Of a DNA stretch of 35,946 nt, positions 15,396 through 22,394 are shown in pieces (the first letter of the stretch is position 1; every line of letters starts with the position of its first letter). Location: contig DATBIR010000061.1 in the NCBI GenBank assembly GCA_036556825.1, forward strand, positions 1 through 35,946, in the 5' to 3' direction. The position numbers and the translations under genes are program-made. This DNA is from JAJKJG01 sp036556825. Lineage in GTDB: Bacteria; Pseudomonadota; Alphaproteobacteria; Rhizobiales; Beijerinckiaceae. Under the pieces are notes generated by a model that saw only the letters and a program-made list of their open reading frames with translations, was not told the origin of the DNA and ran no database searches.

Positions 15396-16744
15396 ATGCA
15401 GCTGAGGACAATGCTACTCGGATCATCGGCAGCAGCGGCTCTGACGCTGGCCGCTTTCGCCCTCGTCATGCCGGCGGCACGCGAAGGCGCCTCTGCGGCG
15501 CCGCCCCCGAAGAAGGGATTCGACGCGGACATCGCACGCCACAGCCAGGCGATGCTCGACGAGGGGAGGAAAATCTTTCGCTACGAGACGTTCGGCAGCG
15601 AGGCGTTCTGGGGCGACGCGCTGCAGCTGCACAAGGCCATTGCGGGCGAGAAGAACGGCGGCGTCGGGCCAGGCGTCTCGCCGAAGACCGCGCTCTCCGT
15701 CGGCCTGAAGGTGGACGTGGACGCGCTTCCGGCCGCTTTGCGCAAGCAGCTCGCCGCAGGCAAGGTCAATCTCGACGATCCGGCTACGACGGTTGCACTG
15801 CTCAAACTGAATGCCGTCGTCGGGGTCACGGCGTTTGCCAACAAGGACGGCAGCGTCAGGTCCATGGGCATACAATGCGCCTTATGTCATTCGACCGTGG
15901 ATGATTCCTTCGCGCCCGGCATCGGGCAGCGACTGGACGGCTGGGCCAACCGCGATCTGAATGTCGGCGCCATCGTCTCCCTCGCGCCGAACCTCAAGCC
16001 GTTCACGGACCTCCTCGGCGTCGACGCCGAAACGGTGAAGAAGGTTCTGACCAGTTGGGGACCGGGGCGCTACGATGCGGAGTTGGACAAGGACGGCAAG
16101 GGCTTTCGGCCCGACGGCAGACAGGCGGGGACGCTCATTCCCCGGCTTTCGGGCTCGCAGGCGTGAACCTCGCCACGTGGACAGGTTTCGGGTCCCTGAC
16201 CTACTGGAATGCCTATGTCGCCGGCACCCAGATGCACGGCGCAGCGACGTTCTTCGACGCTCGCTTCAACGACAAGGAGCGTTATCCCGTGGCGGCCAGG
16301 ACCGGCTCGGGAAACACGCGCAACACCCCCGACCGGACGACCGGCAAGCTCGCGGCGCTGCACTTTTACCAGCTCGCAATGCCGGCGCCGAAGGCCCCGT
16401 CGGGATCGTACGACAAGGCTGCATTCGAACGCGGGAAAAAGGTGTTCGAAGGCGCAGGCCGGTGCGCGACTTGTCACGTGCCGCCGCTCTTCACCGAGCC
16501 CGGACACAACCTGCATGCACCGGAGGAGATCGGCGTCGACGATTTTCAGGCGGAGCGGTCGCCGACTCAGATGTATCGCACCGCGCCCCTTGCCGGGCTA
16601 TGGACGCATCAGAAGGGCGGCTTCTACCACGACGGGCGCTTCGCCAGCCTGGCGGACGTGGTGAACCATTATGACCGGCATTTCGACCTCAAGCTCGGCG
16701 AGGCCGACAAGAAGGACCTCGTCGAATATCTGAAGGGTCTCTGA
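15396..16744 (+). pseudogene. Di-haem cytochrome c (peroxidase/oxidoreductase-like), frameshifted
   Basis: Exported di-haem protein split by one frameshift. The first frame has a signal peptide (about 1-35), haem site CALCH (residues 161-165), and APNLKPFTDLLGVD, and ends at 16166. After the C-run at 16140-16143 the protein continues in the next frame (PAFGLAGVNLATWTGFGS, haem site CATCHVPPLF, GGFYHDGRF and a helical end LVEYLKGL). One extra C (ATT CCC CCG GCT) gives an unbroken 449-residue protein. Homologues I know are single proteins spanning both parts, often labelled just cytochrome c and related to di-haem peroxidases/MauG. Homopolymer loss suggests either a sequencing slip or phase-variable inactivation. 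GGAGG ribosome site; a stem-loop follows the stop. Confidence 0.85.
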
Positions 16745-16745
16745 G

Positions 16746-16791
16746 CGGAGGGAAGCGCGTCCTCTCATTTGACCCGCGCCTTGGCCCTCCG
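16746..16791 (+). terminator. Stem-loop after the cytochrome gene
   Basis: Arms CGGAGGG (16746-16752) and CCCTCCG (16785-16791) pair perfectly, with inner GCGCG/CGCGC pairing and one bulge. It begins two bases after the stop codon, so it is well placed to end or stabilise the transcript. No T-run follows, so termination would be weak or factor-assisted. Confidence 0.5.
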
Positions 16792-17327
16792 GCATGATCG
16801 ATTCGGATCGTATCGGATCGATCACGCTCTCCTTTTCTGTGTGTCGCATGATCCCGGATCAAGTCCGGCGCAGGCTTCCGTCCAACACGATCTTCGTGCC
16901 GTGGCGGGTGGGCGACGCGCCAGACATGTGTCTGAAGGCGCGCAGCGCCAACGACCATCAAGGAGGTGCCTCAGCTGCGTCAGGTTCGGCAACGTGCCAG
17001 GCGCCGCAAAGGAAATTCATGGGACGTATACCAGCAGGAAACCTGCGTGGCGCGGTGAGCCGAGCAGCAAGATTTCTGCTGTCAACGGCCAAACAAATTC
17101 GTTTGCCGCAAGCAATCCATAAGCCGACATTGTTGAGGCGGCGATGCGCCAAGCAGAAACGGAGAGAAACGAATGCATGACACGCGCGCCGACCTCACGC
17201 GGCGCCTGGCCTCGTTGCGGGAGGAATCCTGACGGCTGGCCGCTGGCGTCCCTGCGCGACCGCGTGTCCCGTCATGGCGTGCGGCCTCGCTTTCCGACCT
17301 TCGTTCGAAGCAGCTGGAGCCTGGCTC
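16792..17327. other. Repeat-rich intergenic region
   Basis: No convincing gene. Contents in order: dyad TGATCGAT/ATCGATCA (16795-16824) enclosing two TCGGATCG copies with a 10-bp period; a degenerate-looking GCATGATCC-type element (about 16848-16894); dyad CAGCA/TGCTG (17065-17081); dyad CAAAC/GTTTG (17090-17105); and a 19-codon reading frame, 17173-17232, with a GGAGAG site (starts MHDTRADLTRR), too short to call. A promoter for the gene at 17328 is likely in the AT-richer stretch 17060-17140. Confidence 0.5.
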
Positions 17328-17648
17328 ATGCGAACCTACAATCTGTTTTCTCGCAAGGCTTCTCCCGATCTGGTGTGCGCGGTTCCGGAGGATCACCCCG
17401 TGCCGTCGTTCGTCAACGCCAGGTGGGAGTTCGCCGGAAGGGTGACGGACAGGAGCCGCTTCGCATGCCCGTTCAACCATGATGCGGCGGAAGTGAGCGT
17501 TCAGTTCAACGGCTTCTACCTGTTTCAGCGCGCCGGAGCCCTCCACGAGGAGGTCGCAGTGGCGCAATCGCGGCCGGACAGCGCAGCGCGTACATGCGCC
17601 AGCCGTCTCTCGACGACATCCGCCGGAGCCGAGCTGATCGACGCCTGA
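17328..17648 (+). CDS. Small hypothetical protein
   Basis: 106 residues from the ATG at 17328 (MRTYNLFSRKASPDLVCAVP). The segment with FSRK, CAVPEDHPVPSF, a WEFAG stretch and NGFYLFQ looks like small uncharacterised proteins I associate with Rhizobiales, which usually stop near that FYLFQ; here about 35 further low-conservation residues follow, possibly a frameshifted or read-through tail. No signal peptide or membrane segment. The earlier ATG at 17274 adds an atypical stretch and is not preferred. Function unknown. Confidence 0.5.
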   Translation: MRTYNLFSRKASPDLVCAVPEDHPVPSFVNARWEFAGRVTDRSRFACPFNHDAAEVSVQFNGFYLFQRAGALHEEVAVAQSRPDSAARTCASRLSTTSAGAELIDA

Positions 17649-17827
17649 GCCGTCGCGGGCAGCGCATCCCGATCGCGCGTGTCAAGCACCGCCGCAGGCT
17701 CGCCCGCGCAGGCAACTCGCCGAGCCCGAGGCCTGGGCCGCCGATGACCCGGCCGAGCCCGGGCTCGACGGCATCGCCGCCGTTTTGCGCGAGCCGGTTT
17801 CGACCGGCATTGCCGACCCCGCGCACA

Positions 17828-18004
17828 TCACGGGCCGGAAGCGTGCAAGCCGATTTCCGCAAGCTTCGCCCGGACGGCGACCACGGATCGCTTCAGCTTC
17901 AGGCTCATGATTTCGGCGGGCACGCCTTCACGCGCCAGCGCGATAAGCTCCTGCACCGCCTCGACCGTCCAGGGCCGGTCCACGCCAGTTCCTGCTTGAG
18001 TCAT
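17828..18004 (-). CDS. Mini helix-turn-helix (SANT/Myb-like) protein, 58 residues
   Basis: MTQAGTGVDRPWTVEAVQEL is followed by a short two- or three-helix unit (IALAREGVPAEIMSLKLKRS then VAVRAKLAEIGL). The W..E...L.ALA.EG...E...LKRS..AVRAK pattern is that of small SANT/Myb-like DNA-binding units common in Alphaproteobacteria. I chose the ATG at 18004 because of an AGGAG site seven bases upstream; a longer frame from 18058 would overlap the Rnk gene. It lies 22 bases after the Rnk-family stop, so the two are probably one operon. It may bind DNA or RNA polymerase partners; the target is unknown. Confidence 0.65.
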   Translation of the reverse strand: MTQAGTGVDRPWTVEAVQELIALAREGVPAEIMSLKLKRSVVAVRAKLAEIGLHASGP

Positions 18005-18026
18005 CTGACACTCCTCATCACCGGTC

Positions 18027-18458
18027 TCACGCAGAGCGATTCCGTGAGCTCCTGTCATCCAAGAACCTCCAGCCGACGCCCTCCAGCACGACCTCGTGTT
18101 GCGGGTCGGCGCCGCCGACCGGATAGGGCATGCGGTCGCCGCAGCGCAGGCCGAGCAGCGCGATCCCGAGCGGCGTCGTGACGGACAGCTCGGCGCCCGT
18201 CCGCCTCATGTCGTCGGGATGGACCAGGAGCGCGGCATGCTGTTTTCCGCCGTCGATCCGGGAGGTCACCCGGCAATTGGTCGAGACGACGTCTTCGGGC
18301 AACTCCTCCACATCGCACAATGTGGCTCGCCGCAACTCGGACAGCAGGAAGTCGGCGTTGCGGTCGCCGAGCCGTCGCACATCCGCAGCCGTGAACATCA
18401 AGCGGTCGTAGTCGCAGGTGGCGATCGTGATCGGCGGCAGGCTGTGGCTGGCGTACAT
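18027..18458 (-). CDS. rnk: Rnk/GreA-C-terminal family protein, copy 1
   Basis: 143 residues in the family of regulator of nucleoside diphosphate kinase (Rnk), which binds RNA polymerase through a GreA-like C-terminal domain. The N-terminal part (residues about 1-45) is a short helical arm in place of the Gre coiled coil. The FKBP-like domain follows, with HAALLVHPDD, LSVTTPLGIALLGLRCGDRM and PYPVGG marking the strands. ATG with GAGGAT site. A paralogue lies at 21925. The two share the TPLG/TPIG-A-L-GL core but differ elsewhere. It probably modulates transcription or NDP kinase level under stress; the arm is diverged, so GreA-like cleavage activity is not expected. Confidence 0.82.
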   Translation of the reverse strand: MYASHSLPPITIATCDYDRLMFTAADVRRLGDRNADFLLSELRRATLCDVEELPEDVVSTNCRVTSRIDGGKQHAALLVHPDDMRRTGAELSVTTPLGIALLGLRCGDRMPYPVGGADPQHEVVLEGVGWRFLDDRSSRNRSA

Positions 18459-18501
18459 CGCATCCTCACACCAGCACCGACGCGGGGTGCCGGGATCAGG
18501 C

Positions 18502-18519
18502 GCGCCGCGGTCGCGGCGC
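18502..18519. other. GC hairpin upstream of the Rnk gene
   Basis: GCGCCGC-GGTC-GCGGCGC, perfect 7-bp stem with a 4-nt loop, in the 224-bp spacer between the deaminase and the Rnk gene (both minus strand). It could weaken read-through between them. The rest of the spacer shows no gene. Confidence 0.35.
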
Positions 18520-18682
18520 TACACGGTTTCGACGATGATCGATGACCCGGGGCGGCGGTCCGGACCGCGCTCGCACCCGGGTTCAGTGGCCTGCTTTGAG
18601 GCACCCCGCATGTGCGGTCAGGCGGATCGGTGTCGGGCATCGTGACATGGCGCCACGGACGATAGGCGGCCACGTCATCGTG

Positions 18683-19156
18683 TCAAGGCGAGCCAAGGCT
18701 GGCGGCGCGCCACATCTCGTACGGATGCGTCCCATCGCAGCGGACGGGCGTATGCCGGATCTTCAGCGCTTGCGCTGCAAGCGGCTTGGTAAGCTCGGCA
18801 TAGATCGCTGCCGTCGAGAGCCCGTAGGGCGCGCCATCCTCGTTCGTGTAGGCGTAGACCGCCTCGGCGATGCCGGAGAGGTACATCGCCGACAGGCACA
18901 TCGGGCACGGATGGCCGCTGGCATACACCCTGCAATCCTCGAGCCGTTCCGTGGCGAGCGCGCGGCTCGCCGCCCGGATCGCCAGAAGCTCGGCATGTGC
19001 CGTCGGGTCGCGCGTGCTCGTGACCTCGTTCACGCCCTCGGCGATCACGGTGTCGCCCCTGACCACGACGGCCCCGAACGGGCGACCGCCATTCCTCACA
19101 TTCTTGCGCGCGAGCTTGACGGCTTGCACAAGGAACCGATCGGTCATGGACATCAT
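18683..19156 (-). CDS. Nucleoside/guanine deaminase-like zinc enzyme
   Basis: 157-residue member of the cytidine/deoxycytidylate deaminase superfamily. The zinc ligands and proton shuttle are in HAE (H54, E56) and PCPMC (C84, C87). The flanking sequence (AVVVRGDTVIAEGVNEVTST before HAE, and the C-terminal half after PCPMC with Y.YTNEDGAPYGLS) resembles bacterial guanine deaminases of the GuaD type more than tRNA adenosine deaminase TadA. A purine-salvage role is likely. Three ATGs lie together at the start (19156, 19153, 19147) with GGAG just before; the first is used here. Alternative: another nucleobase deaminase. Confidence 0.85.
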   Translation of the reverse strand: MMSMTDRFLVQAVKLARKNVRNGGRPFGAVVVRGDTVIAEGVNEVTSTRDPTAHAELLAIRAASRALATERLEDCRVYASGHPCPMCLSAMYLSGIAEAVYAYTNEDGAPYGLSTAAIYAELTKPLAAQALKIRHTPVRCDGTHPYEMWRAASLGSP

Positions 19157-19338
19157 CTACTCCGTCTGTTGGAAGGGCGAGCGCAGCCGCCTGGCATCGC
19201 CGCGTGACCCGCATCGGCGGGCAGGGCGTCCCCGACGCCCGCCCGTGCCTCTTAATGCATATGTCGCATATCCGACGCCGGGTGGCCGCGCACCCCGTCT
19301 ACCCGCTAGGTCAACTGCATGCGCAGCTCCTGACGCGG

Positions 19339-20280
19339 TCAGACGTAAGGGGGCACGCTGTGCAGCCCGTCCTCGACCTTGCGCACGCCCGGCGTGTTCT
19401 CGACCGCGACCTGGATCGCCCTGCGCTCGACGTCGGAACCCGCCCATCCGTAGATGGTGGCGACCCCGTCGTCGACGACCGCGTTGATCGCCCTGATACG
19501 CATATTCCAGGGCATGTCGTGGATGCGCTCCATCACCCGCTCGCGGACCGCCTCGTCGCTGGCCGGCGCGGCTGCTTCGGTTGCCGCGACGCTGGCCAGC
19601 TTTCGCACGAGATCGGTGCGGCTGATCATTCCGACCACGCGCTCGCCACGCATGACGGGCAGTCGCTTGTAACGCCCTCGCGCCAGCAGAGCCGCCACCT
19701 TGTGAAGCGGCGCTGATTCGGTCGTGGTCACGGGATGGGCCGTCATCACGTCCGCAGCCGTGCGTCCGTGCGTTAGCACGTATTCATACGCCGTCGACCT
19801 GGCGTCGTTCAGGAGCGGGCTCCACCATGCCGGGCGAGGCTCGGTTCCGATCTCGGCGCGCCGGGTCAGATCGCCGTCGCTGACGATGCCGACGAGCCGT
19901 CCGTTACGGTCGAGCACCGGCACCGAGCTGATGCGGTTGTCCAGCAGGGTCCTGGCGATCTCCTCGACGGGCGTCTCCGGCCGCACCGAAACGACCTCGG
20001 TCGACATGACGTGACCAACCCGCGTCCTGTCCGCACCGGCGGCTGCCCGACTGGCGTCGGCGGCATCCCGCCTGCGAGACCGCACGCCGTCATCCGCAAT
20101 GGTTCGGGATGCTGGCGAGCCCGGGCTGCCGGAGGAGTGCCTCCGCAACTCGTCCTTCCGCACCGACCACGGCCACAGAGAAACCCGTCCGCCGTCGCGC
20201 GGCCAGGCCGGGTTGGTAGAGTTCCGGTAAAGCATGTGCGGGGACAGCGGCTCGAGCCAGTTCCTTGCAAAAGTCGTCAA
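19339..20280 (-). CDS. CBS-CBS-BON domain protein
   Basis: 313 residues. CBS pair: residues about 89-140 (DVM-like VMSTEVVSVRPETPVEEIAR, VGIVSDGDLTRR) and about 176-229 (VMTAHPVTTTESAPLHKVAA, RVVGMISRTDLVRKL), which together bind adenine nucleotides; a BON domain at about 246-308 (MRIRAINAVVDDGVATIYGW) normally binds membranes or phospholipid. The start is TTG at 20280, chosen for a GGAGG site seven bases away. Residues 1-88 have no CBS similarity (SPHMLYRN...SLWPWSVRKDEL then a Ser/Arg/Ala-rich linker) and look like a separate short protein joined in frame. Neighbours are signalling proteins (PtsN, Rnk). Function: probable sensor of energy state. Confidence 0.85.
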   Translation of the reverse strand: MTTFARNWLEPLSPHMLYRNSTNPAWPRDGGRVSLWPWSVRKDELRRHSSGSPGSPASRTIADDGVRSRRRDAADASRAAAGADRTRVGHVMSTEVVSVRPETPVEEIARTLLDNRISSVPVLDRNGRLVGIVSDGDLTRRAEIGTEPRPAWWSPLLNDARSTAYEYVLTHGRTAADVMTAHPVTTTESAPLHKVAALLARGRYKRLPVMRGERVVGMISRTDLVRKLASVAATEAAAPASDEAVRERVMERIHDMPWNMRIRAINAVVDDGVATIYGWAGSDVERRAIQVAVENTPGVRKVEDGLHSVPPYV

Positions 20281-20414
20281 TTCAGATCCTCCTTCCAAGC
20301 GCGCCGCATCGGCCGCGCGCCCGAAGCGCGCGGATGCGGCCTGCACAAAGGCGCCCGCGACGAGGGCAGCCTGATTTTTTGGTGAGACGGTTGTTCGTGA
20401 GATGGATGGTCGAC

Positions 20415-20453
20415 CCCCGAGCGGCGGCGCGTCTGCGCCGCTCGCGCTCGGGG
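20415..20453. repeat. Sixteen-bp GC hairpin with CCCCGAGC ends
   Basis: CCCCGAGCG (20415-20423) pairs with CGCTCGGGG (20445-20453), and GCGGCGC (20424-20430) with GCGCCGC (20435-20441), leaving a 4-nt loop and a 3-nt bulge. The outer CCCCGAGC/GCTCGGGG arms are also those of the hairpin that ends both dispersed repeat copies, and GGGGCTTAG follows as it does there (GGGGCTAA). It may be the surviving end of a third copy. Confidence 0.5.
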
Positions 20454-20567
20454 CTTAGTTGCTTGGGAGGCGAAAGCCCGCGCTCAGGATCCGGAGATCT
20501 CGCAACGTAATCATCATGAGCATCATATAAGTAGAGGAAGGTCCGAATTCAAGGTCTGACCGTTTGC

Positions 20568-20588
20568 CCCGCGTCCCGCGTCCCGCGT
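20568..20588. repeat. CCCGCGT tandem repeat, three copies
   Basis: Three perfect head-to-tail copies of a 7-bp unit in the CBS-BON/ptsN spacer. Copy number could vary by slippage. No function is visible. Confidence 0.6.
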
Positions 20589-20769
20589 GCAGCGCGGCTG
20601 CGCCGTGGCCGGACGGGTTTTGGGGATGGCTCTTGATCGCCGGGGAGTGCGCCCCGATATGCAAAGGTGCCATGAAACGTTTCGCGACCAGGCTTGAAAT
20701 TATGCTCCGTGCGGCGCGCCTTCACGCAGACCGCTGAGCCCGCGCCGAAGCCGGGCGTCGGATGCGGGC

Positions 20770-20813
20770 CCCTCATCTCGCCTTCCCGGAACCCTCATCT
20801 CGCCTTCCCGGAA
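20770..20813. repeat. Perfect 22-bp tandem duplication before ptsN
   Basis: CCCTCATCTCGCCTTCCCGG plus AA occurs twice back to back (20770-20791, 20792-20813), ending 30 bases before the ptsN start. A recent duplication in the 5' leader; it changes the distance between promoter and ribosome site and could alter expression. Confidence 0.75.
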
Positions 20814-20843
20814 ATCGAGACGACCCAAGAGATCGATGGTGGC

Positions 20844-21344
20844 ATGTCGACAATCACACTTGCGAATCTGGTGACGCACGAGCGCATCGCGACGGGCCTT
20901 CGGGCCGTGCGAAAGGGGCAGGTCCTGGACGATCTCGCCCGCATGGCAGCAACCGGCACGGGCCTCGATGAACGGGCGATCCTCGCCGCCGTGTCGGCGC
21001 GCGCCGACCTGACGACCTTCGGCATCGGCCGCGGCCTCGCGCTTCCGCACGCGACGGTCGGCGGCCTGCAGCAGCCTGTTGGCGCCTTTGCCCGGCTCGA
21101 GACACCCGTCGACTTTGGCGCCCTCGACGAAATGCCCGCTGATCTCGTCATGCTGATCCTCGCTCCGGAGGGCGAAGACTCGCTCCTGCTGCGGGCGCTG
21201 GCCTGCGCGGCGCGGCGGCTGCGCGACCGCGAGGTCGCCGCGAACTTGCGCGGCGCCGCCAATGCGGAGGCGTTGCACATCGTCCTGACGAGCGATGCCT
21301 GGCGCGGGCGCGGGCTTGTTAAGGATTTGAAGAGCGCCGCGTGA
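20844..21344 (+). CDS. ptsN: PtsN-like EIIA(Ntr) phosphotransferase protein
   Basis: 166-residue PTS EIIA type-2 domain. The phosphorylatable histidine is H69 in GIGRGLALPHATV, preceded by the helix LDDLARMAATGTGLDERAILAAV and followed by VDFGALDEMPADLVMLILAP, the usual order of the nitrogen-type EIIA. It receives phosphate from NPr and, in relatives, regulates potassium transport, stringent response and stress sigma factors. ATG at 20844 was chosen because homologous sequence starts there (MSTITLANLVTHERI); the frame runs further upstream without a good site and through the 22-bp duplication. With kup and mrp in the window a K+ link is tempting but unproved. It is likely a paralogue of the housekeeping ptsN. 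Confidence 0.85.
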   Translation: MSTITLANLVTHERIATGLRAVRKGQVLDDLARMAATGTGLDERAILAAVSARADLTTFGIGRGLALPHATVGGLQQPVGAFARLETPVDFGALDEMPADLVMLILAPEGEDSLLLRALACAARRLRDREVAANLRGAANAEALHIVLTSDAWRGRGLVKDLKSAA

Positions 21345-21364
21345 TCCAATCGCGAAATGCCGCA

Positions 21365-21509
21365 TTTGACTTCCCAGGCCAAATGCATAACTCTGATGGG
21401 ATCATGTTGAGCTTCGCGACCTTCTGCCGGGGCCTGCATCACGCGGGCAATCTTATCGCGGGCCATTAGCCCCGAGCTCAGCGCGCGCCGTCGCCTCCCG
21501 GGCTCGGGG
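21365..21509 (-). repeat. Dispersed intergenic repeat, copy 2
   Basis: Starts 20 bases after the ptsN stop and ends in a hairpin with perfect arms CCCCGAGC (21470-21477) and GCTCGGGG (21502-21509). Minus-strand core GCTCGGGGCTAATGGCCCGC through GATGCAGGCCC to TGGGAAGTCAAA aligns with copy 1 (10717-10855) at about 70% by hand. Both copies are in the same orientation and have stop-proximal placement. The frame read on the minus strand (MARDKIARVMQAPAEGR) is also partly conserved (ARDQVTCAMQAAAKDR), so the element may descend from a coding sequence. Confidence 0.65.
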
Positions 21510-21691
21510 ATCATCACACCAGGCTGACTCGACCTTAAGGCCATCTTGGTGGCCGGCATGCGCGCGCTGCCGGCACGGCGTCTTCTCACCATTTGCAAGA
21601 TTGGGCTCGCCCGGCCGCATCAAGCGGCTCGCCGGCGCGCGTCCACCCGAGAGGCCTGCAAGGACGCCGTCCGCTGCGGAGGAGGTGCGTG

Positions 21692-21895
21692 ATGAGCAAT
21701 GAACCTGACGACAAGGTCGAGGAGCGGCCGGGCGGCGACAGGCCGAAGCGGCCCGTGCTTCGGCTCGTGCCGGGCGACGGGAGAGAGGAGGGCGGCCCGG
21801 AGCCGCGCGTTCCGCGCGCTCTCGGCCCAGCCCGCAAGACACCGGCGCCCGCGCCGGACGGCGATGACGACGACCCGGGCCCGGCGGCCGCGTAG
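21692..21895 (+). CDS. Small disordered acidic/Pro-rich protein
   Basis: 67 residues, MSNEPDDKVEERPGGDRPKR then Pro/Arg-rich, ending in an acidic Asp run (DGDDDDPGPAAA). It has a strong GGAGGAGGTG ribosome site and lies 29 bases before the rnk start, so probably co-transcribed. The middle stretch RPVLRLVPGDG is the only hydrophobic patch and might be a short binding motif. Low complexity and charge predict intrinsic disorder. No family recognised; coding is supported by the ribosome site and spacing rather than by homology. Confidence 0.6.
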   Translation: MSNEPDDKVEERPGGDRPKRPVLRLVPGDGREEGGPEPRVPRALGPARKTPAPAPDGDDDDPGPAAA

Positions 21896-21924
21896 CGCCG
21901 CCATCTTTTCAACAGGAGCAAGCA

Positions 21925-22323
21925 ATGACGACACGCAAGCCGCGAATCACCCTGACGGCGCAGGACCATGAGAAGCTTTCGATCCTCGCCCGCGCGGCGG
22001 AGGCCAGCATGCCGGACGTCGCCGCGGTCCTCACCGACGAGCTCGATCGCGCGCACGTCCTCGCCAAGGGACGCCACCCGGAGCACACCGTGTGCATGGG
22101 CTGCGAGGTCGAGTTCCGCGACGACACGACCGGCAAGGTGCAGACGGTGACGCTCGTCTATCCGGACGAGGCCGACATCTCGAAGGGCAAGATCTCCGTG
22201 CTGACGCCGATCGGCACCGCGCTGATCGGCCTGCATGCCGGCCACTCGATCGCCTGGGAGACGCGCACGGGCGACCTGCGGACTCTCACCGTGCTCGCCG
22301 TGCGCGAGCCGCAGCTCGCCTGA
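21925..22323 (+). CDS. rnk: Rnk-family nucleoside diphosphate kinase regulator, copy 2
   Basis: 132 residues, closer to canonical Rnk than copy 1. A helical N-terminal arm (ITLTAQDHEKLSILARAAEA to about residue 55) is followed by the GreA-like C-domain, with VCMGCEVEFRDDTTGKVQTV, VTLVYPDEADISKGKISVLT and PIGTALIGLHAGHSIAWET. CGC-like cysteines at about 57 and 60 are unusual. ATG with AGGAG site. Located after the small disordered protein and directly before a hairpin and the speDE operon. It would act on RNA polymerase or NDK level; the presence of a second rnk-like gene in the window suggests division of labour. Confidence 0.88.
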   Translation: MTTRKPRITLTAQDHEKLSILARAAEASMPDVAAVLTDELDRAHVLAKGRHPEHTVCMGCEVEFRDDTTGKVQTVTLVYPDEADISKGKISVLTPIGTALIGLHAGHSIAWETRTGDLRTLTVLAVREPQLA

Positions 22324-22346
22324 GCGCCGCACGATCGGTGCGGCGC
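22324..22346 (+). terminator. Hairpin immediately after rnk
   Basis: GCGCCGCAC-GATCG-GTGCGGCGC, perfect 9-bp stem directly after the rnk stop, followed by CACCTTTGC rather than a full T-run. Probable weak terminator or 3' stabiliser separating rnk from speDE. Confidence 0.55.
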
Positions 22347-22363
22347 CACCTTTGCACTTGCCC

Positions 22364-22379
22364 GCAGGCTCTTGCCTGC
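22364..22379 (+). promoter_or_regulatory. Small stem-loop in the speD leader
   Basis: GCAGGC-TCTT-GCCTGC, 6-bp perfect stem, 4-nt loop, four bases before the GGAGG ribosome site of speD. Placement could affect ribosome access or be part of a larger RNA fold. No known polyamine or SAM riboswitch pattern is recognised. Confidence 0.35.
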
Positions 22380-22394
22380 AACGTGGAGGATTGA

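Larger units (their letters stand above)
20281..20843. other. Intergenic region with hairpin and two tandem repeats
   Basis: Divergent spacer between the CBS-BON gene and ptsN. Contents: a copy of the GGTGAGAC core (20374-20395) resembling the ctaD site; the long hairpin 20415-20453; an AT-rich island (20505-20540) that may hold promoters; three copies of CCCGCGT (20568-20588); and a perfect 22-bp tandem duplication (20770-20813) just before ptsN. No gene that I can support. Confidence 0.5.
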
